Virus record (IMG/VR): IMGVR_UViG_3300009494_000011
Span: 1-34,058 of that record
Source: a virus
Direction: 5' to 3' (one strand)
DNA: 34,058 nucleotides
Position 1 is the first letter of the stretch; every line of letters starts with the position of its first letter. The position numbers were made by a program, and so were the translations under genes. This document shows, one piece after another, positions 24,624 to 31,904 of this stretch. The notes under the pieces are model-generated. The model was given only the letters and a program-made list of their open reading frames with translations. It was not told the DNA's origin and searched no databases.

Positions 24624-24973
24624 GCTCACAAGAATTGGATTCTACGGCCATTGCGTCGAGCGAACAGATTGGCCGGACCATTGCCGGCGTTCTGCAGATG
24701 ATCGCAGAGATCGACGAACGCACCAAGCGCATCGAACACGCGACTACTCGCCAGGTGTTCACAATCCCGGAAGTAGCCGCGCGGTACCTCCACCGGTCGG
24801 AGCGCTGGGCACGCACTCATCGGTGGGCGCTCCCGAACTTCGGAGAGAGTGAGATCCCCGGCCACGCCGCCGCCTGGTCAGTCGGAGTGTGCGAGGAGTG
24901 GTACTCGGTGCCGCTGCATGTCCATGAGGCTGAGTGGTTCCGCAAGCATCGAGACACCCGGAGGTCCGCATGA
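24620..24973 (+). CDS. Helix-turn-helix (excisionase-like) protein
   Basis: 117 residues from GTG 24620 (GTGA overlap). A helical N-terminus is followed by TRQVFTIPEVAARYLHRSER, the usual opening of a small winged HTH of the excisionase/MerR group, and ends near VCEEWY, where such domains place a final helix. No integrase is present, so a role as a transcription or replication accessory factor is more likely than excision. HTH call is by eye. Confidence 0.55.
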   Translation: MSSQELDSTAIASSEQIGRTIAGVLQMIAEIDERTKRIEHATTRQVFTIPEVAARYLHRSERWARTHRWALPNFGESEIPGHAAAWSVGVCEEWYSVPLHVHEAEWFRKHRDTRRSA

Positions 24974-25260
24974 ACAATCCCGAAATCACCCTGACACCGG
25001 AACAGACGGTCCGTGTCACTGATCAGATCATCGGGGCTTCCCTGAGCGTTGAAAGCAGGATCGACATGGTCCTCCGATCGAAGAGTGAGCTGAAGCTGCT
25101 CGGAGACCCGAAGAAGATCCGGCGGAACATCAGGGCGTCATTCACCTATGACGCGATCAAGCTGGCGATCGCTGAGGAGATCATGGCGAATCCGCCGCTC
25201 TACGGTCACCAATTCAAGGACGCCTTCGAGCGACGCTGCAGAGAGGTCCTCGGTTCATGA
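24970..25260 (+). CDS. Hypothetical early protein
   Basis: 96 residues, ATG 24970 after GGAGGT and overlapping the upstream stop. Helical, with LTPEQTVRVTDQIIGASLSV and a C-terminal AIKLAIAEEIMANPP stretch. It ends in an ATGA overlap with the resolvase gene, so it may function with it. No family recognised. Confidence 0.6.
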   Translation: MNNPEITLTPEQTVRVTDQIIGASLSVESRIDMVLRSKSELKLLGDPKKIRRNIRASFTYDAIKLAIAEEIMANPPLYGHQFKDAFERRCREVLGS

Positions 25261-25772
25261 GCTGGATCCGTGTCGCTTGCATCGAAGTATCCGGGGATCC
25301 GGTTGCTCAGCCCCGCCCCCGGGCATTCGTGCGCCCGAACGGCAAAGCCTCGGTCATGGACAACGGGAAGTCCCGGCCGTGGAAGGCGCTCATCATCGGA
25401 ACCGCGGCATTCCTGAAGGTTCCGCGCGAACTCACCGGACCGATCCGGCTGCGGATCCTCTACCTGTTGCCGCGGCCGCAACGGTTACTGCGCCCGAGCT
25501 CGCCCTACGGCCTGGTGCCGCATGTGAACGTGCCGGACATCGACAACCTGGACAAGGCGGTGATGGACGCTCTCAGCGATTACGGCGTCTGGAAGGACGA
25601 TCGCCAGGTGTGCCAGCTGGTATCGAGCAAGTGGTATCACGGGCGAACAGGCAAACCAGGCGCAACCGTAGTCATAGATCAACTCGAGGCAGGCGCTGCG
25701 ACGGATGACAACTGGGAGGACGTCGTCGGCAGCCTGCTCGGAGAGCAAATAGCAATCGGGGGCACGCAGTGA
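25257..25772 (+). CDS. rusA: RusA-like Holliday junction resolvase
   Basis: 171 residues. The RusA signature is clear: basic early part with QPRPRAFVRPNGK, then VPDIDNLDKAVMDALSDYGVWKDDRQV, where Asp94, Asp96 and Asp99 (plus the KDD motif near 113-115) form the metal site. These dimeric nucleases cut four-way DNA junctions during phage recombination or before packaging. The stop at 25770-25772 lies inside the 5' part of the tRNA-like RNA that follows. Confidence 0.9.
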   Translation: MSWIRVACIEVSGDPVAQPRPRAFVRPNGKASVMDNGKSRPWKALIIGTAAFLKVPRELTGPIRLRILYLLPRPQRLLRPSSPYGLVPHVNVPDIDNLDKAVMDALSDYGVWKDDRQVCQLVSSKWYHGRTGKPGATVVIDQLEAGAATDDNWEDVVGSLLGEQIAIGGTQ

Positions 25773-25867
25773 CGGATGCGCTCGGCATTTCCCAGTTCCC
25801 CCGCCGCGGACAATTCCCAACGGTTCGCTGCAAAATGCCGAGGCCGGTTCGATTCCGGTTGCTCCCA
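25758..25867 (+). ncRNA. tRNA-like structured RNA, candidate mini tmRNA-like domain
   Basis: Four helices fold by hand. Acceptor-like: GGGGGCA (25758-25764) with TGCTCCC (25860-25866), one G-U. D-like arm: CGCA/TGCG at 25765-25768 and 25777-25780. Long central stem: CTCGGCATTT (25781-25790) with AAATGCCGAG (25833-25842), 10 perfect bp around a 42-base loop. T arm: 25843-25847 with 25855-25859, loop TTCGATT, one G-U. A73-like A at 25867, then AAC rather than CCA. The central stem directly abuts the T arm with no variable loop, as P2 does in tmRNA; there is no anticodon arm. It is not an ordinary tRNA. Alternatives: a decayed tRNA or an attachment-site remnant. Confidence 0.5.
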
Positions 25868-25869
25868 AA

Positions 25870-25963
25870 CACACTGGGTTTTTCGACCTCCTTTCCCCGG
25901 TGTGGATGAGTCCGGGCTCAGTAACCCGGGGATGGACGCGCTCATGCCTGGTCCACGGTGGAC
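25870..25963 (+). other. Chain of hairpins after the tRNA-like RNA
   Basis: Three stems follow in line: CACACTGGG (25870-25878) with CCCGGTGTG (25896-25904), 9 bp with one G-U; TCCGGG (25911-25916) with CCCGGG (25925-25930); GTCCAC (25951-25956) with GTGGAC (25958-25963). No good reading frame with a ribosome site covers 25773-26029. The stretch may be an extension or a 3' processing element of the RNA. Confidence 0.4.
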
Positions 25964-26029
25964 GGTGGTGCTAAAGCCGGGCGTTATTTCATAGGGGCCG
26001 CGATCTGAGGACGCGGGAAGGAGATGTTG

Positions 26030-26272
26030 ATGGATGTGAACACCGGGCGAGTGTACGAAGGGGATCCGGACGCGTTACGCAAGGAACTTGGGCTTGATGC
26101 TCTCGTCGAAGTTGATCCGGATGCGATGACCGAAAAGCAACGGGCTGAAAAACAGGTCAGCCTCAATGACCACAGGTCGCAGGTGGGCAAACAGCTCACG
26201 CGCATACGGTCTTCTCTGGGATTGACGAAAAACCAACGGCGCAATCTACGTAAACGGCTACGGCGAAGCTGA
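26030..26272 (+). CDS. Small basic protein, unknown function
   Basis: 80 residues. I chose ATG 26030 because GAAGGAG at 26017-26023 is six bases away; ATG 26024 would be flush with it. The N-terminus (VNTGRVYEGDPDALRKELG) resembles short phage proteins of unknown role; the C-terminus is very basic (TKNQRRNLRKRLRRS) and likely binds nucleic acid. Only seven bases separate its stop from the tRNA. Confidence 0.6.
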   Translation: MDVNTGRVYEGDPDALRKELGLDALVEVDPDAMTEKQRAEKQVSLNDHRSQVGKQLTRIRSSLGLTKNQRRNLRKRLRRS

Positions 26273-26279
26273 TGCGCAT

Positions 26280-26351
26280 CGTGGGGTAGAGCAGCGGTAG
26301 CTCGCCAGGCTCATAACCTGGAGGTCGCCGGTTCGAGTCCGGCCCCCGCTA
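26280..26351 (+). tRNA. tRNA-Met (CAU), initiator-like
   Basis: All arms fold: acceptor 26280-26286 with 26344-26350; D stem GAGC/GCTC; anticodon stem CCAGG/CCTGG with loop CTCATAA (CAT at 26312-26314); variable loop of five; T stem GCCGG/CCGGC with TTCGAGT; discriminator A26351. The 1-72 position is a C-U mismatch and the D stem has A11-U24, both marks of initiator tRNAs. Only two of the three usual G-C pairs at the bottom of the anticodon stem are present. CCA is not encoded (TCA follows the A), so host CCA addition is needed. Confidence 0.93.
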
Positions 26352-26365
26352 TCAGGAGGATCGAT

Positions 26366-26566
26366 ATGCAAGCAACAGCGACGCAGAAGCAGCCGCCGAG
26401 TAGCCACCTGCTCAGCCCGTGCCCCGATTGCGGATGCACGAGCGTGCAGACAATCCGACTGGATGGGGCCTGGTGGTGCGAGTGCATGGGGTGCAGGCAC
26501 CGCGGCGCCCAGGGAATCACCAACCACGAAGCCCACGAACGCTGGAATCAGCAGGAGCGGTCATGA
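26366..26566 (+). CDS. Lar-like zinc-ribbon protein
   Basis: 66 residues. PCPDCGCTSVQTIR..., WWCECMGCRHRGAQG and a final HEAHERWN match the Lar/restriction-alleviation-like zinc ribbon family of small phage proteins: CPxCG, then CxxCxxxG, then a conserved A..RWN end. In Rac Lar modulates host restriction; many phage relatives have unknown roles. ATG 26366 follows AGGAGGATCGAT. It ends in an ATGA overlap. Confidence 0.7.
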   Translation: MQATATQKQPPSSHLLSPCPDCGCTSVQTIRLDGAWWCECMGCRHRGAQGITNHEAHERWNQQERS

Positions 26567-26760
26567 GCCTCAAGAACAAGATCACGACGCTGCAGACACG
26601 ACTCTGCCGGTGGTCTGAAGAGGCGATGATATGGAAGGATCGGTGGAGCCAGCTGAAGACCGAGCTCCAGCACTGCAGGGATACCGACGAGCCCGGCACC
26701 GAGTCCCAGGAAGCGTGGCGCGTTGTTTTGCAGATGATGCACAGGATCGAGAAGGGATAA
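26563..26760 (+). CDS. Small helical protein
   Basis: 65 residues in an ATGA overlap. It is one long amphipathic helix pattern (KNKITTLQTRLCRWSEEAM) with Trp residues and charged pairs. It sits immediately before the M23 peptidase gene. No family recognised. Confidence 0.55.
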   Translation: MSLKNKITTLQTRLCRWSEEAMIWKDRWSQLKTELQHCRDTDEPGTESQEAWRVVLQMMHRIEKG

Positions 26761-26764
26761 GCAC

Positions 26765-27424
26765 ATGAGACGAGAGCGGACTCTACAGGATTGGTTCATG
26801 TATGGATTGGCGGCGTGTGTTCTGCTGATGTTCGCCATGCTCATGTTCTACGGCGCTGAACGGGCCGGATTGATGCGGGAGATCGAGGATCTGCGAGAAC
26901 AGATTCAGAGCGAGGCAGAGCCGGGGACAGGTGGCGCTGAGGTGCCGATACCACAGGTCGTAGCAGACGGACCGGAATGGCGGTTCCCGATCGCGGCGAG
27001 CGACTATCGGGTGCTGACGAGCCCGTTCGGACACCGCATCTCGCCGTTGCTGCACGTCGAGATGTTCCACCAGGGCCTGGATATCGCGGCAGTATGGAGG
27101 GCTCAAGTCGTAGCGGTCGCCGACGGCGTGGTCGTTATCCACTGGCCGCCACCTGGTACTCCATCGCCGGGCGGTGGAGTCTACCAAGGCCACGACGTCT
27201 ATGGTGGCATGGTCGAGATCGAACACGCCGACGGGGCGCGGACGCTGTATGCGCACATGAGTTGGACCCGTGTACATACCGACGATGCCGTGCGCGCGGG
27301 TGAGGTGATCGGACGCATCGGAGATACCGGGAAGTGCACCGGCGCCCATTTGCATTTCGAGGTCATCGGACCATCCGGGGAGCGGCTGAATCCGTTGTTG
27401 TATGTGGAGAATCCGGAGGAATAA
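26765..27424 (+). CDS. Membrane-anchored M23 zinc endopeptidase
   Basis: 219 residues. One N-terminal transmembrane segment (about residues 10-30), a short coiled-coil stalk, then an M23 domain: SPFGHRISPL, MFHQGLDI (His102, Asp106), LYAHMS (His164) and GAHLHFEV (His197). M23 enzymes cut peptide crosslinks in peptidoglycan. The anchor places the domain outside the inner membrane without a holin. It lies among early genes, not beside the lysis genes, so a role other than final lysis (for example local wall remodelling or exclusion) is possible. No Sec cleavage site is obvious. Confidence 0.85.
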   Translation: MRRERTLQDWFMYGLAACVLLMFAMLMFYGAERAGLMREIEDLREQIQSEAEPGTGGAEVPIPQVVADGPEWRFPIAASDYRVLTSPFGHRISPLLHVEMFHQGLDIAAVWRAQVVAVADGVVVIHWPPPGTPSPGGGVYQGHDVYGGMVEIEHADGARTLYAHMSWTRVHTDDAVRAGEVIGRIGDTGKCTGAHLHFEVIGPSGERLNPLLYVENPEE

Positions 27425-27426
27425 CC

Positions 27427-28053
27427 ATGAATGAAGTGAAACCTACAATCGGGTTTGTGGAGAAGACGAAGATGGGCGCTGTGTACGATGCGCTCAGGTT
27501 CGTACTCCCCGCAGTCAGTATCGACGAAACCCGGTATTTCATGAACGGCGTTCACGTTGAACGCACGAGCGAGAAGCGGAAGAAGGTCATCAAGCTGGTC
27601 GGGGCCGATGGCCGGCGGTTGCACCTTGCATCGATACCAGCATCCGAGGACGGCACAGACGGTATCCCCGAAGATGGAACCTGGATCGTCGAGAAGACCA
27701 AAAGCGGGTATGCGTTCATCAAGCAGGCCGGCGGTACATACCCGAAATGGCGGAAGGTCGTTCCAGACCTCACGCCCGCACAATTCACATTCGAGGCGGG
27801 CCGGTATCGTCAAAACTGCACGCACCCCGTGAGTATGCAGATTGCCAAGCTGTTCATCGCTGCTCGCGTGCTGCTGAACCTTCCCTTCGTCTTCGATATC
27901 TGCAACGCATCAATTACATACGCGGTGTGCTGGGAAGAGAAGAGGCAGAGGCCCGTTGATGGGATCGAGTATTTGAGCAGTGCCGTGAGGTTCGATGCTG
28001 ACCACCGAGGATACCATCGAACAGCCGTGATCATGCCAATGGTTGGAGTCTGA
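27427..28053 (+). CDS. Sliding clamp-like (DnaN-related) protein
   Basis: 208 residues, shorter than the ~370 of bacterial beta clamps. Its early part, LRFVLPAVSIDETRYFMNGVHVE followed by KLVGADGRRLHLASIP, matches the start of DnaN domain 2 (strand, R-Y-x-N-G, then a DGxRL turn). The end, TAVIMPMVGV, recalls the DnaN C-terminal VMPM. I infer a two-domain or reduced clamp that could tether a host polymerase. GGAGG lies eight bases before ATG 27427. Related clamps are known in some phages, but the match should be tested. Confidence 0.55.
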   Translation: MNEVKPTIGFVEKTKMGAVYDALRFVLPAVSIDETRYFMNGVHVERTSEKRKKVIKLVGADGRRLHLASIPASEDGTDGIPEDGTWIVEKTKSGYAFIKQAGGTYPKWRKVVPDLTPAQFTFEAGRYRQNCTHPVSMQIAKLFIAARVLLNLPFVFDICNASITYAVCWEEKRQRPVDGIEYLSSAVRFDADHRGYHRTAVIMPMVGV

Positions 28054-28058
28054 TCCCC

Positions 28059-28343
28059 ATGAGTGACATTGAAATAACGATGACGGTGCTGGATGAGGTG
28101 CTGACCGAGAGGACAAGACAGGACGAGAGGTGGGGGGAACAGAACCATCATCCTACCCATTACCTGACCGTTCTCGGTGAAGAGTATGGAGAATCGTGCC
28201 AAGCCTGCTGTCATGCGATGGGCGAAATCGGAGGCAAGAAGACCTGGCAAGACTATCGAGAAGAACTCGTTCAGGTTGCCGCCGTCGCCGTGGCGATGAT
28301 TGAGTGCTTCGACCGGGGAAAGGATGGGCGTAATGGCGAGTAA
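28059..28343 (+). CDS. MazG-like NTP pyrophosphatase
   Basis: 94 residues. The helical pattern with VLTERTRQDERWG, then VLGEEYGESCQA (EExxE, metal site), and REELVQVAAVAVAMIE matches the all-alpha NTP pyrophosphatase (MazG-like) superfamily. It would hydrolyse non-canonical or excess dNTPs/NTPs. The spacing resembles phage dNTP pyrophosphatases, but no purine-replacement gene (PurZ-like) is seen. Confidence 0.7.
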   Translation: MSDIEITMTVLDEVLTERTRQDERWGEQNHHPTHYLTVLGEEYGESCQACCHAMGEIGGKKTWQDYREELVQVAAVAVAMIECFDRGKDGRNGE

Positions 28344-28704
28344 CCCAACAGACGCGCAACTCCACACGCTGCGTCACATGCTCGGGATCAACACACCATG
28401 GGATCGCGCGCCGAGGCCGTACCGCAACTACGCGGCCGTGAATCCTGGCGATGCTAAGTTTGTAGAGATGGAGAGCGCCGGCCTCGTTGAGCGCTACCGC
28501 GAAGCTGACGCCAACAACGCCTACGACTACTACCGATGCACAGATGCTGGCAGAACTGCCGCCATGAGAAGTCACCGCGAAATACGGTACACGCGGGGGG
28601 AACGACGGTACATAGCCTTTCTCAATGTCAGAGACTCCTTCCAGGACCTGACATTCCGGGAGTTTCTGACCCTGCCGGAGTTCCGTGAAGCGAGGCAAGC
28701 GTGA
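28333..28704 (+). CDS. Small protein of a phage-wide family
   Basis: 123 residues. NPTDAQLHTLRHMLGINTP, RNYAAVNPGD, ESAGLVERYR and YDYYRCTDAGRTAA form the usual order of a small, conserved phage protein with winged-helix look (final TxAGxxAA). The start may be ATG 28333 or ATG 28324; both overlap the previous stop (28341-28343). Function unknown; regulatory is a guess. Confidence 0.6.
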   Translation: MASNPTDAQLHTLRHMLGINTPWDRAPRPYRNYAAVNPGDAKFVEMESAGLVERYREADANNAYDYYRCTDAGRTAAMRSHREIRYTRGERRYIAFLNVRDSFQDLTFREFLTLPEFREARQA

Positions 28705-29282
28705 GCGATCGCCAATTCATGCGGTATTGCCGGGACATTCGGGCGAGGAGGAGACTATTCATGAACGACCTACTCGGAAGGGATCCGACGGAACACGACT
28801 ATCCTGAAGACTGGCCCGGCGAGAACGGGATGTATCAGCAGACATGCTGCGAGTGCGGCAAACAGTTTGTCGGCCACAAGCGGCGGATGGTGTGCAAAAA
28901 GTGCATGAGCCCTCACGAACCAGTGAGGCGCTTCGGGGTCGTCACCACTTGGAACGACGATTGTACGAAGGTCATCGGCTCGCACATCGAGGAACGACCA
29001 GACGGCATCTACCGGCTGGCTTCTGATTACGAGCGTGTAGAAACCGACAAGGCGAACGCAGCGCGCATCGATCGAGAGCACCGCGATCGACTACAGGCCA
29101 CGATAGACCGGTTGGTGGATGAAAGGGTCACGATCAAGGCCGAGAAAGAGCGGCTGGGGAAAGAACTGAATCGAGTCGCGCCGTTCCTTGCCCTCCATGG
29201 TGTAGAGGGATATCGACAGGAAGACGGCACTGATGTTCAGACACTCCTGGAGAATGCCGAGCCCGCCGAGGAAAGGAGATAA
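28701..29282 (+). CDS. Zinc-ribbon coiled-coil protein
   Basis: 193 residues from GTG 28701 (GTGA overlap). A basic N-terminus leads to CCECGKQFVGHKRRMVCKKC, a zinc ribbon (CxxC ... CxxC). The C-terminal ~80 residues form a coiled coil (EHRDRLQATIDRLVDERVTI). No family recognised. It is directly before the ParB-like gene. Confidence 0.6.
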   Translation: MSDRQFMRYCRDIRARRRLFMNDLLGRDPTEHDYPEDWPGENGMYQQTCCECGKQFVGHKRRMVCKKCMSPHEPVRRFGVVTTWNDDCTKVIGSHIEERPDGIYRLASDYERVETDKANAARIDREHRDRLQATIDRLVDERVTIKAEKERLGKELNRVAPFLALHGVEGYRQEDGTDVQTLLENAEPAEERR

Positions 29283-29286
29283 ACAC

Positions 29287-30780
29287 GTGACCGAACAGAC
29301 AATCATTCGAGACATCGAACTGGACCAGATCGAGCCGTTCCCGGGAAACCGGAAGGTCGGGGGATTCGACGAGACTTCTCTGAACGAGCTCGCGCAGTCG
29401 ATCAAGGAGACCGGCGTGCACGAGCCGGCAATCGTCAGGCCGCTGGACGGAGCCGACTGCTATCAGATGGTGGCGGGCGAGCGCCGGTGGCGTGCCTCGA
29501 GGATTGCCGGCGCCGATACGCTGCCGTGCATCGTGCGGGAACTCGACGACGCCCAGGTGATCCGGATCCAAGTGATCGAGAACCTGCAGCGGGAGAATGT
29601 CCACCCGCTGGATGAGGCGACAGGCTACAAGCGCCTCGAGGAGCTCGGAACCCACGATGTCGGGGAACTGGCCGCGGAGATCGGCAAATCGAAGTCATAC
29701 GTCTATGGCAGGCTGAAACTGATGGACCTGGTAGACAAGGGCCAGGAAGCCCTGATATCCGAGGAGCTTTCGGTATCAGCCGCGTTGTTGATTGCGAGAC
29801 TACCCATTCCGGCGCAGAAGAAAGCGCTCAAGGCGAATCAGGATTGGTGGAAGCTCAGAGACCTCGAGAACTACATCCGGGACAGCATCTACCTGGATCT
29901 GAACGAGGCTTCGTTCAACCGTGAGGACCCCGGTCTCGTTGACGGTGCTCTGCCATGCGCTGAGTGTCCGAAGCGAACGGGCTACGAGCCGGCACTCTTT
30001 GACGACGTCGCCAAAGAGGACTTTTGCCTGGACGGCGACTGTTTCACTGCGAAGCAGCAGGCTTACCTGGAGGACGTTCTGGCGCGTCTGCAGTCGGAAG
30101 GTGCGGATCCACTCTTGATCTGCGACGGATATAGCAGCTGTCCAGACGGTGCGGTTCCGGCGTGGAAATACCACAATTGTGAGGAAACCGATGCCGGCGC
30201 CCAACTGGCGATTGTTGTGGCGGGGCCGGGTATCGGATCGACGCGCTGGGTCACCACAAACGATGAGCCCCGCGGCTGGCGCGAGCGCCTGACCGATGAG
30301 GAGCGCGAGGCCTACAAGCAAAGTGAGATTGCGCGAAAAGCAGCTCTCGCCATGGCGAGAGATATCACTCTCCGACTATGGAACGCAGAGAGCACGCGTT
30401 GCGCCGAAAAGCCAGGCCTGGACCGGGCGCGCCTTGAATGCGTCGCCGCCGCGTTCCTCGACGCGCTGGACTGGAATGCCACGGACATACTCAAGAGGCA
30501 TGGCGTCGACGATGATCCGGACCGTGACAATTGGGACACGGTCATCGACGGGATGATCAAGTCGCTTTCAGATTCGGAGATTCAGCTGGTCCTGATGGAG
30601 TGCTCCCTGGTCCAGTATGAAGACAGGCTACAGTTCGATCGCGACAAGTGCCCGCGCATCTTTACCCAACTCTTGGAGTCGAACGGAATCGACCTGGACG
30701 CCGTTCGGGTCGACGTCGAGAAAGCCGTGGCCGCCGAGGTCCAGGCAGAACTCGCAGCAGAGGAACAGGTCGGTGACTGA
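29287..30780 (+). CDS. ParB-like protein with zinc-binding tail
   Basis: 497 residues from GTG 29287, eight bases after AAGGAG. The ParB domain is clear: ETGVHEPAIVRP, MVAGERRWRAS (GERRWR near 64-69), ENLQREN (near 98-104), then an HTH around IGKSKSYVYGRLKLM. Residues ~210-255 contain CAECPKRTG and CLDGDCF, a cysteine-rich motif found in some ParB/RepB-type phage proteins. The rest is helical and of unknown role. There is no ParA partner, so a role in transcription, replication or DNA cutting is more likely than segregation. Confidence 0.85.
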   Translation: MTEQTIIRDIELDQIEPFPGNRKVGGFDETSLNELAQSIKETGVHEPAIVRPLDGADCYQMVAGERRWRASRIAGADTLPCIVRELDDAQVIRIQVIENLQRENVHPLDEATGYKRLEELGTHDVGELAAEIGKSKSYVYGRLKLMDLVDKGQEALISEELSVSAALLIARLPIPAQKKALKANQDWWKLRDLENYIRDSIYLDLNEASFNREDPGLVDGALPCAECPKRTGYEPALFDDVAKEDFCLDGDCFTAKQQAYLEDVLARLQSEGADPLLICDGYSSCPDGAVPAWKYHNCEETDAGAQLAIVVAGPGIGSTRWVTTNDEPRGWRERLTDEEREAYKQSEIARKAALAMARDITLRLWNAESTRCAEKPGLDRARLECVAAAFLDALDWNATDILKRHGVDDDPDRDNWDTVIDGMIKSLSDSEIQLVLMECSLVQYEDRLQFDRDKCPRIFTQLLESNGIDLDAVRVDVEKAVAAEVQAELAAEEQVGD

Positions 30781-30799
30781 CACCGACCAGCCGTAGCGT

Positions 30800-31006
30800 A
30801 TGGGAAGCCTGCCGCCGCGCGCACCGTTGAATCCTGCGTTCGCCTTGAGTTCCGCAGGAAGGTGCGATTCTTGTCGAACACGATCTGCCACGCTGCACTA
30901 TGTCGGAGATAACCAGTGGGTCTGTGACGACTGCTTCAATGCGCTCGGCGGGCTTGACTATATCGAAGCACTGCAAGAGGTCGAGCAGATAGCACCAGGG
31001 ATATGA
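30800..31006 (+). CDS. Small zinc-ribbon protein
   Basis: 68 residues. CDSCRTRSATLHYVGDNQWV followed by CDDC gives a zinc ribbon of spacing CxxC-x16-20-CxxC; the end is acidic (YIEALQEVEQ). No strong ribosome site precedes ATG 30800, so the gene is less certain than its neighbours. Possible nucleic-acid or protein adaptor. Confidence 0.5.
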   Translation: MGSLPPRAPLNPAFALSSAGRCDSCRTRSATLHYVGDNQWVCDDCFNALGGLDYIEALQEVEQIAPGI

Positions 31007-31028
31007 CCACCATCGGCAGGGAGGGGCC

Positions 31029-31904
31029 GTGACACAGACAACACAGACAGAGCAACCGCGCCGCCCGGTCCTCCGCTACCACGGCGGCAAATGGCGGCTC
31101 GCGCCCTGGATCATCTCGCATCTGCCTAAGCATGAGATCTATGTTGAGCCGTTTGGCGGCGCCGGATCCGTGCTCATGCGAAAGCCTCGCAGCGAAGCCG
31201 AGGTCTACAACGATCTCGACGACGAGGTGGTAAACGTCTTTCGAGTACTCCGGGATCCGGCCATGGCTGCGCGACTCGAGCAGTTGCTGTTCCTGACGCC
31301 CTATTCTCGCACCGAGTTCCTTGATTCCTACGACCAGGTAGCAAATCCGGTTGAGCGTGCCAGGAGAATGATCGTCCGCATGACGATGAGCCATGGCACG
31401 ACCGGCCTGCGCCGCGGAATGACCGGTTTCCGCTCGCGCTGCTGGGCTCAGCGACGGAACGAGGCAGCGATCTGGAGGGACTTTCCGGATCTTATCGGCT
31501 CCTACGTCGAGAGACTGCGCGGCGTTGTGATCGAGTGCAGACCGGCCCTCGAGGTCATCAATCAGCACGATTCACCAAGGACGCTGTTCTACGTTGACCC
31601 TCCCTATGTGATAGACACCAGGTCCTCAATCCGGACACAGGGCGAGGCAGAGGGCGGTTGGCGAAGCTACCGCTACAACCTGACGAACGATGACCACGTC
31701 AAGCTGCTTGAGACGCTCCAGGCGATTGACGGGATGGTCGTGCTTTCAGGCTACCGGTCCGAGCTGTACGAGGATCTCTTGGGAGACTGGAGCGTTGCAA
31801 CGAAGACGGCTCGAGCCGATGGCGGGCACGAGCGAGAAGAATGTCTGTGGATCTCGCCAAACGTAGCGGCGGATCAGCACGAGCTATTCAGGGGGAGATT
31901 GTGA
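31029..31904 (+). CDS. DNA adenine methyltransferase, D12 class (Dam-like)
   Basis: 291 residues. RYHGGKWRLAPWI and EPFGGAGSVL (about 40-49) form the AdoMet-binding motif I; DPPY (190-193) is the catalytic motif IV. The order motif I before DPPY fits alpha-group D12-class N6-adenine enzymes, such as Dam (GATC). The site is not proven, but GATC is dense in this genome. No cognate restriction nuclease was seen. GTG 31029 follows GGGAGGGG. Confidence 0.88.
   Translation: MTQTTQTEQPRRPVLRYHGGKWRLAPWIISHLPKHEIYVEPFGGAGSVLMRKPRSEAEVYNDLDDEVVNVFRVLRDPAMAARLEQLLFLTPYSRTEFLDSYDQVANPVERARRMIVRMTMSHGTTGLRRGMTGFRSRCWAQRRNEAAIWRDFPDLIGSYVERLRGVVIECRPALEVINQHDSPRTLFYVDPPYVIDTRSSIRTQGEAEGGWRSYRYNLTNDDHVKLLETLQAIDGMVVLSGYRSELYEDLLGDWSVATKTARADGGHEREECLWISPNVAADQHELFRGRL

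Noticed and set aside
24620-24973. Excisionase of a temperate module
   Set aside because: The HTH pattern fits, but no integrase or phage repressor was found, so excision is not supported.
25776-25994. 72-codon + strand frame over the tRNA-like RNA
   Set aside because: It lacks a ribosome site and its sequence is explained by the paired stems; composition is not protein-like.
25870-26000. Possible hammerhead or HDV-like ribozyme after the tRNA-like RNA
   Set aside because: A GGATGAGTCC stretch recalls a hammerhead, but the CGAAA element is missing; an HDV-like fold needed long unpaired joins and no clean P4. Only simple hairpins are claimed.
28059-28343. MazZ-type enzyme of a modified-base (Z) genome
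   Set aside because: No PurZ-like or specialised polymerase gene is present; only the general MazG-like fold is supported.
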